A DNA stretch of 64,000 bases from Desulfobacterales bacterium (GTDB lineage: Bacteria > Desulfobacterota > Desulfobacteria > Desulfobacterales > JAQWFD01), in the NCBI GenBank assembly GCA_028704555.1, contig JAQWFD010000014.1:19827-83826 (forward strand), read 5' to 3'. Position numbers and translations under genes: made by a program. The notes beneath the pieces were generated by a model. It did no database searches. It was not told the DNA's origin and saw only the letters and a program-made list of their open reading frames with translations. How positions within the stretch are numbered: position 1 is the first letter of the stretch; each line of letters starts with the position of its first letter. Of this stretch, positions 37,416 through 45,728 are shown one piece after another.

Positions 37416-39332
37416 CTATTTTGTGAAAATATTAAAATCAATTTTTTTATCGTTGATATGAGACAGCACCTGTTTGAAAAAGTCTTCATGTGACAGACCG
37501 TATTTGACATGACCGTCCAGCGTTCGGACGGAGAGGGTGCCGGATTGTTTTTCCTTTTCACCGACGGTCAGGATCAGCGGCGTTTTATTCAGCTGTGCAT
37601 CGCGGATTTTTTTGTTCAGGCTTTCGGTCCTGTCGTCAACTTCCACGCGGAGCCCTTCAGCTTCAAATGCTTTTTTCAACTCGCGGGCATAGGACGACAG
37701 CGCATCATTGATCGGTAAAAGCGTGATCTGAACCGGTGCAAGCCACAGCGGAAACCGGCCGGCAAAATGTTCGACCAGAATGCCGAAAAACCGTTCGATG
37801 GAGCCGTAAATGACCCGGTGAATCATGATCGGGCGGTGTTTTTCATTGTCCTTGCCGATATAGGACAGATCGAAACGCTCCGGCAGTGACATGTCCAGCT
37901 GAACCGTTCCGCATTGCCATGTGCGGCCGATGGCATCCTTAATGTGGACGTCGATTTTCGGTCCGTAAAATGCGCCGTCCCCTTCGTTGATTTTATATTC
38001 TCTTCCATACGCATCCAGAGCGGATTTTAAGCCTTGCGTTGCGGTGGCCCACTGCTCATCGGTTCCAATGGATTTTTTGGGTCGTGTTGACAGCTCCAGA
38101 TGAAATCCGAGACCAAACGTGCTGTAAAACCGATCCATCAGGTTTAACACGCCTATAATCTCATCCTCAATTTGATCCGGCGTCATGAAAATATGAGCGT
38201 CATCCTGATGAAACGCCCGGACCCTGAAAAGGCCGGATAACACCCCGCTGAGTTCGTGCCGGTGGACCAGGCCGATTTCTCCGGCCCGGATCGGCATGTC
38301 CTTGTACGAGTGGGGTTTCATGCCGTAGAGGATCATTCCGCCGGGGCAGTTCATGGGCTTGATCGCATAGTCCACTTCATCCACCACAGTGGTATACATG
38401 TTTTCGCGGTAATTTTCCCAGTGGCCGCTGCGTTCCCAGAGGCTTCGATTGAGCATGATCGGTGTTTTGGTTTCCACGTATCCGGCCATCTTGTGTTCAG
38501 CTCTCCAGAACTCAAGAAGAAGATTCCAGATGATCATGCCATTGGCATGGAAAAAGGGCATACCCGGCGCTTCATCGTGGAAACTGAACAGGTCCATGGC
38601 CGGGCCAATCCTGCGATGGTCCCTTTTCTTCGCTTCTTCCAGGAGATTAAGATAGCTGCTGAGCTCTTTTTTACTGAAAAACGCCGTGCCGTATATTCTC
38701 TGGAGCTGAGCGTTTGCCTGGTCCGCCCGCCAGTAGGCTCCGGATACCTTCATCAGCTTTATGGCTTTGATAAATCCGGAGTGCGGCAGATGCGGGCCGC
38801 GGCATAAATCCGTAAAATCGCCCTGCTGGTAAAGGGAAATGGTCCCGTCTTCCAGCCCGGAGATCAACTCCAGTTTATAGGGTTCATCGGCATAGAATTC
38901 CAGTGCTTCGGATTTGGATACCTGCCTGCGGATAAAGGGGGTTTTGGATTTGATTATCTTCTGAATCTCTGCCTCGATCTTCGGGAAATCTTCTTCCGAA
39001 ACCGGAGGCATATCAATGTCATAGTAAAATCCGTTTTCCACGACCGGTCCGATGGTCAGTTTTGCATCCTTGTAAAGGCGCTGAATGGCTTCGGCCATGA
39101 CATGTGCTGCGCTGTGTCGGAGAATTTCAAGTGCTTCCGGGTCGTTTGTCGTGATCAGCCTGACTTCGGCATCTTCGGAAACGGGTGTAGATAAGTCAAC
39201 TGTTTTTCCGTTTATTTCCATGGCAACGCAATTGCGCGCCAATCCTTCAGAAATGCTTCGGGCGATGTCAGCCCCGGTGGGAATTGTTTGAAAACTCTTT
39301 ATGTTGCCGTCTGGAAGTGTTATGTTAATCAT
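37416..39332 (-). CDS. thrS: Threonyl-tRNA synthetase
   Basis: This 638-residue protein has the full layout: TGS domain (1-60), editing domain with HSAAHVMAEA and TDLCRGPHLP, the class II core with MNCPGGMILY (zinc Cys) and FRVRAFHQDDAHIF, motif 3 region MIHRVIYGSIERFFGILVEH, and a C-terminal anticodon-binding domain (LLPINDALSSYARELK). Its length is that of the bacterial enzyme. It is divergent from the RNase D gene. No T-box was seen in the leader. Confidence 0.97.
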   Translation of the reverse strand: MINITLPDGNIKSFQTIPTGADIARSISEGLARNCVAMEINGKTVDLSTPVSEDAEVRLITTNDPEALEILRHSAAHVMAEAIQRLYKDAKLTIGPVVENGFYYDIDMPPVSEEDFPKIEAEIQKIIKSKTPFIRRQVSKSEALEFYADEPYKLELISGLEDGTISLYQQGDFTDLCRGPHLPHSGFIKAIKLMKVSGAYWRADQANAQLQRIYGTAFFSKKELSSYLNLLEEAKKRDHRRIGPAMDLFSFHDEAPGMPFFHANGMIIWNLLLEFWRAEHKMAGYVETKTPIMLNRSLWERSGHWENYRENMYTTVVDEVDYAIKPMNCPGGMILYGMKPHSYKDMPIRAGEIGLVHRHELSGVLSGLFRVRAFHQDDAHIFMTPDQIEDEIIGVLNLMDRFYSTFGLGFHLELSTRPKKSIGTDEQWATATQGLKSALDAYGREYKINEGDGAFYGPKIDVHIKDAIGRTWQCGTVQLDMSLPERFDLSYIGKDNEKHRPIMIHRVIYGSIERFFGILVEHFAGRFPLWLAPVQITLLPINDALSSYARELKKAFEAEGLRVEVDDRTESLNKKIRDAQLNKTPLILTVGEKEKQSGTLSVRTLDGHVKYGLSHEDFFKQVLSHINDKKIDFNIFTK

Positions 39333-39632
39333 TATCGGTTCACCAAGATACTTTATTTGAATGACTGTTGAAGTACTCTATGGCCACGGAAGGAATAAGT
39401 TTCACAGTCTTGCTTGCCTTTTTGTCCGTCTTCTGCGTCAACCCGTATGCACACTTTGATACGCCTTGAAGACGAACAGGTAAGCGGGTATGTGAGGTTC
39501 CGAATATTCTGTGCAATCCTTGTGGATTTTATTCTTTCCGTGCCCCTTAACCTTAAATGGGTAAATGAATTATTCTTAATAATCCAAAACATTTATTTTT
39601 AGGTGAAATTATATGTCGGGTCAAGAAAAAAA
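39333..39632. other. Divergent promoter region of thrS and rnd
   Basis: These 300 bases contain no gene that I can support. No tRNA, T-box or riboswitch was recognised. The stretch at 39560-39600 is AT-rich. Confidence 0.4.
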
Positions 39633-40838
39633 ATGAAAATGAATATGTATCCCAAGGCCAAATATACATTTATAACTACGGTATCGGAACTGAAAGCGAT
39701 TGCGGCGGCCTTTGAAAAAGCACCGGTTGTGGCCGTGGACCTGGAAGCCGATTCCATGTTCCATTATAAAGAAAAAGTTTGTCTGATTCAAATGGCGACA
39801 GCCAATGACAGCGTGATCATCGATCCGCTCCGGATACAGGATCTGTCTTCATTGCAACCCGTGTTTGAAAGACGCGATATTAAAAAAATTTTCCATGGGG
39901 CTGATTACGATATCCGGTCATTATACAGGGATTTTCAGATTGAAATCAACAACCTGTTTGATACACAGCTGGCCTGCAGGTTTCTGGGGGTCAGGGAAAC
40001 CGGGCTGGAGGCGGTGATTAAACAGAGATTTAATATCCCCCTCGATAAACGATTTCAAAAAAAAGACTGGTCCATTCGTCCTTTGCCGGAAGAAATGGTT
40101 GAGTACGCGGCCAAGGATGCTATCTATCTGGTCTCCCTTGCAGGGACGCTGGAAAAAGAATTGATTCAAAAACAGCGTCTGGGCTGGGTGAATGAGGAAT
40201 GTGAGCTGCTATCCCGGGTAAGGTCGGCAAGCGTGGAAGATCAGCCCCTGTTTGTCAGGTTCAAAGGCGCCGGGAAACTGGACCGTCGTTCGCTTGCGGT
40301 GCTTGAAGCCCTTCTTCAATATCGGGATAGCGTTGCCGGGAAAAAAGACAAACCGCTTTTTAAAATCATGTCCAATGATTGTCTGTTGAAAATTGCCATA
40401 TATAAGCCGACAGATCTGGATCAGCTGCAACATCTCAATGTCTTGAGCCGGGCACAGATTGGCATGTATGGAAATGCGCTTGTCAACGAAGTCGTTCAGT
40501 CTTCAAAGATCCCATCGAATAAGCTGCCGCTGTATCCACGTAAAAGAGCCCAGATGCCGGAGCCCGAGGTGCCATGTCGAATCGGTGCATTGAAAAATTA
40601 CCGGGATATGAAGGCGGAGCAACTCGATATTGATCCTGCGCTGGTATGCACCAAGGCTCAAATGGGATCAATTGCTATCCGGAATCCGGCCAATGTCCGG
40701 CAACTGGCTGAATTAAACGAGTTGAGGCAGTGGCAGCTGGAAGCATTCGGAAGTGAAATGGTATCGGCTTTGAAGAATGTGGAAAACAATTGCGTTGATA
40801 CGGATGGGGAAAAGCATACGGTTACCGTTGACATGTGA
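39633..40838 (+). CDS. rnd: Ribonuclease D
   Basis: This protein of about 401 residues has an N-terminal DEDDy 3'-5' exonuclease domain: AVDLEADSM (D, E), IFHGADYDIRSL (D) and YAAKDAIYL (Y, D). Two HRDC-like helical domains follow (about 220-300 and 330-390). It trims the 3' ends of tRNA precursors and other stable RNAs. Several starts are close together (39603 GTG, 39633, 39639 and 39645 ATG); 39633 is a compromise and the ribosome site is poor. Confidence 0.92.
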   Translation: MKMNMYPKAKYTFITTVSELKAIAAAFEKAPVVAVDLEADSMFHYKEKVCLIQMATANDSVIIDPLRIQDLSSLQPVFERRDIKKIFHGADYDIRSLYRDFQIEINNLFDTQLACRFLGVRETGLEAVIKQRFNIPLDKRFQKKDWSIRPLPEEMVEYAAKDAIYLVSLAGTLEKELIQKQRLGWVNEECELLSRVRSASVEDQPLFVRFKGAGKLDRRSLAVLEALLQYRDSVAGKKDKPLFKIMSNDCLLKIAIYKPTDLDQLQHLNVLSRAQIGMYGNALVNEVVQSSKIPSNKLPLYPRKRAQMPEPEVPCRIGALKNYRDMKAEQLDIDPALVCTKAQMGSIAIRNPANVRQLAELNELRQWQLEAFGSEMVSALKNVENNCVDTDGEKHTVTVDM

Positions 40839-40889
40839 CAAAGGGCTAAGGCTAAAGAGTTAAGGTCTCACGACCCACGACGGGTGTCT

Positions 40890-41492
40890 ATGAAAAAAAT
40901 ATCGTTTGTTTCGGACTCCTTTCTGCTGGAAGCGCTTCTGGATGAGGGCTATCAACAACATAAAGGGGTGGTAATTACCCACCCTTACCCCCTGCTGGGG
41001 GGTGATATGTATAATATCGTCGTTGAAACGATTGCCGCTGTTTACAAGCAAAAAGGCTATACCACCCTGCGGCCGAATTTCAGGGGGACCGGAAACAGTC
41101 AGGGCGTGTATGATAATGGCGCAGGGGAAAGCCGGGATGTCCTGGCGGCGCTGTCCTGGCTGGTTGAAAAGGGTTTTACGGCCATTGACCTGGCCGGTTA
41201 TTCTTTCGGTAGCTGGGTGAATGTTCAGACAGCTACCGGTGATGTGCCTCTGCAGAATCGGGTGATGGTATCCCCTCCCGTTGATTTGTTCAAATTCCCC
41301 GATCAGGCCCTTCCGGCGCTGTCGCTGGTAGTCTCCGGCGATTCTGATCAGTATGGCTGTTCGGAATCTGTCCGCCGGATGATGCCCGTTTGGAATCCTC
41401 ACGCTCATTTTGAAATTATGCCGGGGTGTGACCATTTTTATTCAGGATACCTTGACGATCTCAGAATGATTTTGTCAAAGTATATTGGTTAG
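40890..41492 (+). CDS. Small alpha/beta hydrolase
   Basis: This 200-residue protein has the alpha/beta hydrolase pattern: VVITHPYPLLGGDMYN, LRPNFRGTGNSQG, nucleophile elbow GYSFGS (Ser), VVSGDSDQYG (acid) and GCDHFY (His). It resembles COG2945 acyl-hydrolase-type proteins. The substrate is unknown. The ATG at 40890 is used; an in-frame GTG lies two codons upstream. Confidence 0.85.
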   Translation: MKKISFVSDSFLLEALLDEGYQQHKGVVITHPYPLLGGDMYNIVVETIAAVYKQKGYTTLRPNFRGTGNSQGVYDNGAGESRDVLAALSWLVEKGFTAIDLAGYSFGSWVNVQTATGDVPLQNRVMVSPPVDLFKFPDQALPALSLVVSGDSDQYGCSESVRRMMPVWNPHAHFEIMPGCDHFYSGYLDDLRMILSKYIG

Positions 41493-41531
41493 CGGGTTGA
41501 CCAACGTCTTCAAAGCGAGGGAGAAAATGTG

Positions 41532-42314
41532 ATGTCTTTTAAGGAGAATCTGTTAAAAAAAATTGATATTAAAAAAATGGCAAAAAAAGTGATCGATTCT
41601 ACAGGACCGTCCGAAAGCGGCCGGAGGGTGGATAAGGCCACGATGGCCCGACTCCTTGGCATGGGGCCTTATGTGTATCGAAAAGAAAGGGATCTGGATC
41701 TTTACCTGTTTGAGGGTAAATCGGAAAAGCCCCTGATTCTGGTCCTGGATAATGATTTGCCATTTTACCGTACCACGGTTGAGGATGTGGTGCTTCGTAA
41801 GAGCCCGATCGTCAAGGAAATGATCAGCATCCGCAATGCCATAAAAATTCTGAATGATTCTGATGTGCTGGTGAGTAAAAAGGAGGCGTCTGTTAAAATG
41901 GTTGCAAAAGAATGTATTGACCTTTTGCAACTCTCGTACACGGAATCGGATCTGGATGACATCGCTGAGGATGGGCTGACGGCTCTGAAACTCGAGGATT
42001 CGGACGGGATGGTGGAATGCCTCTCCTTGTTTTCCGAGCTGCTGGAATTTGAGCCCCCCCCTGTGCAGCTGAGAGTAAAATATCATGAAATCGTTGGTGA
42101 ACTTACACTTCAGGAAAACGGTAAATATGCGTATGGGCCTGTTGTGATCTATAGCCTGGAGAATAATAAACTCCGGATGATAGAGGGAGAAATTGAAAGT
42201 GACGATAAAGCCGGCCAGGAATATTTCAAGCGTGTGGTCACGGGCAAAACGAGCGCTTCAAGAGAAGGTGAAGACGTTTTAACATATCTTAAACGTCGGG
42301 TTTCGTATAAATAA
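41532..42314 (+). CDS. Uncharacterised 260-residue protein
   Basis: I do not recognise this protein. It is soluble, charged, with a Lys-rich start (MSFKENLLKKIDIKKMAKK), and contains helical and beta segments (DLDLYLFEGKSEKPLILVLDNDLPFY), ending in LTYLKRRVSYK. Codon usage is like its neighbours. It follows the hydrolase by 39 bases with a GAGGGAG site, and may be in the same operon. The tetranucleotide repeat begins 29 bases after its stop. Confidence 0.65.
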   Translation: MSFKENLLKKIDIKKMAKKVIDSTGPSESGRRVDKATMARLLGMGPYVYRKERDLDLYLFEGKSEKPLILVLDNDLPFYRTTVEDVVLRKSPIVKEMISIRNAIKILNDSDVLVSKKEASVKMVAKECIDLLQLSYTESDLDDIAEDGLTALKLEDSDGMVECLSLFSELLEFEPPPVQLRVKYHEIVGELTLQENGKYAYGPVVIYSLENNKLRMIEGEIESDDKAGQEYFKRVVTGKTSASREGEDVLTYLKRRVSYK

Positions 42315-42343
42315 CAACGGATGTACCGGATAATATTCGGTGC

Positions 42344-42415
42344 CCATCCATCCATCCATCCATCTGCCTGTCTGTCTGTCTGTCTGTCTGCCTGTCTGCC
42401 TGTCTGTCTGCCTGT
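42344..42415. repeat. Tetranucleotide microsatellite, (CCAT)5 then (CTGY)13
   Basis: The tract has five perfect CCAT units (42344-42363) followed by thirteen CTGC or CTGT units (42364-42415; nine are CTGT). All 72 bases are in 4-base register. On the minus strand a small open frame (42489-42289) reads across it as repeating DRQ(T/A) and DGWM-like residues, but I see no ribosome site or known product. Confidence 0.95.
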
Positions 42416-42861
42416 TTACTAAGAAATGGCCATTGACAAGTTTTATTCTCCTGAAACCGGATGGTACAGAGTATCCCCTTGTTTACCACAACGCCATTTC
42501 AGAGATGATCAGAAAAAATTCGCTCCTCAGGATTTTCACCCGGTAAAATAGATGTTTTCCCTTATGGACAAACCGGGCCGGAATATAAATAATTGGCAAG
42601 TGTGATGGCGTTTTTGATCAGTGCTTTCCGGCGCTTTCGATCTGCCGGCAATTGAATCTGTCAATGATAAATGAGCGGCTCCAGCCCATTGTGAAAAAGA
42701 CGCAGTTCTGTCCGCGTATTTGCGCATTTTTCGATTTTTTTTGATAACGATCCCGATCGTGAATCCCGGTAATCAGTAATTATCGGTTTTATTTTGTAAA
42801 TTAACGGCGGCATCTCCGCGCAATCTTTTTTGAGATGCCTCTAAATACAGGAGCGGGGGTG
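42416..42861. other. Intergenic region without a supported gene
   Basis: These 446 bases between the repeat and the STAS-like gene are AT-rich. Nothing coding or structural was recognised in them. Confidence 0.35.
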
Positions 42862-43179
42862 ATGGCATCCAATTTTAAAATTGTTATGGATCAGCAAAAG
42901 GATACATTATACTTGAGATTGACCGGCGATTTTGATGGTTCATCAGCATGTGAGCTGTTTAATGTGTTAAGGAAGAATGGATGCGATACAATCCGGATTG
43001 TCATATGCACCGATGAATTGAGGAATATTGTTCCTTTTGGCAGAGATGTATTTCGTCAGAATCTCTGCCGTCTCAATGCTTTGTCCAGACGTATTTTTTT
43101 CAGTGGCGAAAAATCGCGACAGATCGTTTCCGATAGTAAATTTGATATGAAATTATTGAATCGGAGGGATGGGTCCTGA
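42862..43179 (+). CDS. STAS-like protein
   Basis: This 105-residue protein has a strand-helix pattern TLYLRLTGDFDGSSACELFNVLR, like the STAS fold of anti-sigma-factor antagonists and transporter regulators. The serine pair in DGSSA is where a phospho-acceptor would sit. The ATG at 42862 has a GGGGGTG site. Another small gene follows; no kinase partner is adjacent. Confidence 0.65.
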   Translation: MASNFKIVMDQQKDTLYLRLTGDFDGSSACELFNVLRKNGCDTIRIVICTDELRNIVPFGRDVFRQNLCRLNALSRRIFFSGEKSRQIVSDSKFDMKLLNRRDGS

Positions 43180-43272
43180 ACCCTCAGGCTGCATGGAAGC
43201 GGACAGGCCCGGGAGGAAAAAAATAAACCGGGGTTGTATATCCGGAACAGGCAACCGGAATAATAAAAAAGG

Positions 43273-43557
43273 ATGGCTGAATTCATGCACGGATGTGAAA
43301 AAGATCGATACGACTCTGTCGCCGGGGTCTTGCTCCAAAGGCTTTTTCTGAAAAAATTAAATCTGATAGAGGCTCGAAGATTAATCAGGGATGTGTGTAA
43401 TATAATTCGTGATGGTGAACATGTTTTTTCCGAATCAATCAATGGCAAATTGTTGTGTCTCGGCTGGAAAGATCAGCTTGTCGACAGGTTTTCTTTTGAA
43501 CTTATCCTGTATCTGATTGAAAATAAACTGGATGGTGACGTAATTCTCTGCCATTGA
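43273..43557 (+). CDS. Uncharacterised small protein
   Basis: This 94-residue protein of unknown family is mostly helical (LLQRLFLKKLNLIEARRLIRDVCNIIRD) with a strand-rich end. No membrane helix or signal is seen. ATG at 43273 or 43285 can serve as start; the AAAAAGG purine run favours the second. It may be cotranscribed with the STAS-like gene. Confidence 0.5.
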   Translation: MAEFMHGCEKDRYDSVAGVLLQRLFLKKLNLIEARRLIRDVCNIIRDGEHVFSESINGKLLCLGWKDQLVDRFSFELILYLIENKLDGDVILCH

Positions 43558-44331
43558 TATCCTGCCGTACATTCATTTCCAATTTTCCGCTTTATTTTCT
43601 CTGCTCCGGTCAGTCATGAATCCGTTTTTTTGAAATCTATCCCGGTTCGGCTGGGGGGGCGTTTTTATGGACAGGAAATTAAGCCCGTCTGTGTAAATAA
43701 AGCCTGTTCAATAAATATTTCATATTTTCGATAAAGTATTGACTAACTTTTACTGTATGATATTAAGTGACAATAATGTATCATCTGTGTATCGTCTGTA
43801 ATATGTCATAAAGTGATTCTCTCGTTATCTGATATGCGGTAATGGTGAACAGATTCTATCGGTGTTGCTGTACCGTCAGTACTTCTTGCGAATTTCATAT
43901 CGTCAGGTTGCAATAACCTGCTGAATAAATTTTGTTTTAAGCATAGGCTTCAGACAGCTACCATCCGTAGAACTTGCTGTTCTAAAGATGGGCGCCAAAG
44001 CGTGCTCCAATCCGAAACCCTCATTTATGGATGGGGACGGGACAAAAAAATGGATGCATGTACGCTGACTCAGGGGATATATCATTACGCCATGAGCGCT
44101 GAATGCTTAACAGGTTGCTGAAGAACCGGGCATCAGAAAGCCATACGGCGTTGCGCAGCTTTCGGCAAGGCTTACATATGCCGAATATGCTGCGTTTGTC
44201 CAATTGCCGCGCGTTTTGTCCGGCGCCCCGATTTTTGCCGAGGCCCTCAGGTAAAATATACTGCCCTGACTCATCTCGGGACGGGTGTCATTTTCCGTGC
44301 TGTGGAGACAAAAACATCAAGAAGGATAAAG
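43558..44331. other. Long intergenic region, 774 bases
   Basis: A sigma-70-like pair, TTGACT at 43739-43744 and TATTAA at 43761-43766 with a 16-base spacer, lies in an AT-rich stretch. The sequence at about 44110-44240 (with a GCGTTGCGCAGC core) resembles a repeated intergenic type but has no second copy in the window. No gene is supported. Confidence 0.35.
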
Positions 44332-45012
44332 ATGGTGGTTCAGAAAAAAACAATATTAATTATTGATGATCATCCTCTTTTCAGAGAAGGTTTAAAGGCC
44401 ATCATCGGTCGGGATGAGAATTTTGAAGTGGTTGGAGAGGCTAAAAATGGTCGTTATGGACTTCGGCTGGCCAAAAAGTATAAACCTGATCTGGTGGTGG
44501 TGGACATCTCTTTACCAGATAAAAACGGGATTGAACTGACCCGTGAAATTCGGAAGATGCTGCCCCGGACCCGGGTGATGATTGTCAGCATGCACTCGAA
44601 AATCGATTATATCGCCGAAGCATTTCAAGCGGGTGCGACCGGGTATGTTGTCAAGGAATCCGCTTCGGAAAGGCTTTTGCAGGGTCTCGATGCCGTCATG
44701 AAAGATGAATATTTTCTGGACAGTTCCGTATCCCATGAAGTGGTTGGAAATCTGATGAATCTTCCCAGGCGGGAAGCCAAGATTATCAACGGGGCATATG
44801 GGGCACTTACTCCGAGAGAGCAGGAAATAATGCGGTATCTGGCCGAAGGAAGTTCCACCAAAGAAGTGGCGGAAAAATTGTATATCAGTCCGAAAACCGT
44901 AGAAAATCACCGTGCCAATATTATGCACAAGCTCGGACTTCATAGCTCAATGGAGCTGGTTCGATATGCGGCCAAACTCGGATTGATCGATGTAGATCTC
45001 TGGAAGGGGTAA
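44332..45012 (+). CDS. NarL/LuxR-type response regulator
   Basis: This 226-residue protein has a receiver (ILIIDDHPLFREGLKAII, phospho-Asp in VVVDISLPDKNG, MIVSMHS, K in GYVVKESAS) and a LuxR-type helix-turn-helix (LTPREQEIMRYLAEGSSTKE, ISPKTVENHRANIMHKLG). It is a DNA-binding regulator driven by an unlinked histidine kinase. The ATG at 44332 has an AAGGA site; an in-frame GTG at 44302 is possible. Confidence 0.92.
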   Translation: MVVQKKTILIIDDHPLFREGLKAIIGRDENFEVVGEAKNGRYGLRLAKKYKPDLVVVDISLPDKNGIELTREIRKMLPRTRVMIVSMHSKIDYIAEAFQAGATGYVVKESASERLLQGLDAVMKDEYFLDSSVSHEVVGNLMNLPRREAKIINGAYGALTPREQEIMRYLAEGSSTKEVAEKLYISPKTVENHRANIMHKLGLHSSMELVRYAAKLGLIDVDLWKG

Positions 45013-45728
45013 TACGGGAAACCGTTATTCCTGCCTTTAAAACCCGTTGACGCTGTTGTTCTGCCACTGAACGAGGTCTGTATCGGCATGACTGTATCGC
45101 GTTTTGCTTGTTCGGCCAGGCGCTTCCTGCCGGATATCGGATCTGTCTTCGGGACCGCATTGAAATGGTTCTGCCGTTCTTTTTGAGTTGACAGGCAAAT
45201 ATCATTTTCTTAATATAAGGTTAATTCGACGCGGATCGTTTGAACCCGCAAAATTGATGAACTTTCAAAAATTACACACACCCGTCATTTCCGCGCAGGC
45301 GTGAATTCAGAACATATTGAAATTAATGTGCTTATTTTTTTGATGGAATGAAAAATAAGCTCTGAATATGACTTTTTACATAGCCATCAAAATTGACTGT
45401 CTGTTGATTATATCAAAACTGTTTACGGGAAAATTGTAAAATTAATGACACCGCCTTTTGCTGATGGCGGTGGCCTTTTTCGCATGATATCCACAGGCGG
45501 TTCCGGCGTAAGCGAACGCCCTGATGCCTTTTCAACGGAAACGAAATATTTGCTGAGCATATTTTAAAGAAGATATTGATTCCCCAGCCTTTATGATAAA
45601 TTACGACAGTAATTGATTCTCACTCTGAAAAAATACATGATTAAAAGCCTTAAAGATTTCTGACATTAGCCTGCTGATTCTGTTTTTCGCGTTAACCATT
45701 GGCGGTTTGACCGATATTGGATTCGTTG
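45013..45728. other. Long intergenic region before the glycogen cluster
   Basis: The 716 bases hold a terminator at 45449-45480 and AT-rich sequence expected to carry the cluster promoter. No gene is supported. The stretch near 45280 (CCCGTCATTTCCGCGCAGGC) resembles a widespread bacterial intergenic repeat. Confidence 0.4.
45449..45480 (+). terminator. Intrinsic terminator
   Basis: CACCGCC (45449-45455) and GGCGGTG (45466-45472) form a perfect 7-bp stem with a ten-base loop, followed by GCCTTTTT. It lies 437 bases after the response regulator stop and 249 bases before the next gene, so it either ends a long 3' untranslated region or an unrecognised small RNA. Confidence 0.7.

Noticed and set aside
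37416..39600. T-box regulation of thrS
   Set aside because: No T-box motif (AGGGTGGnACCGCG) or specifier stem was seen in the leader.
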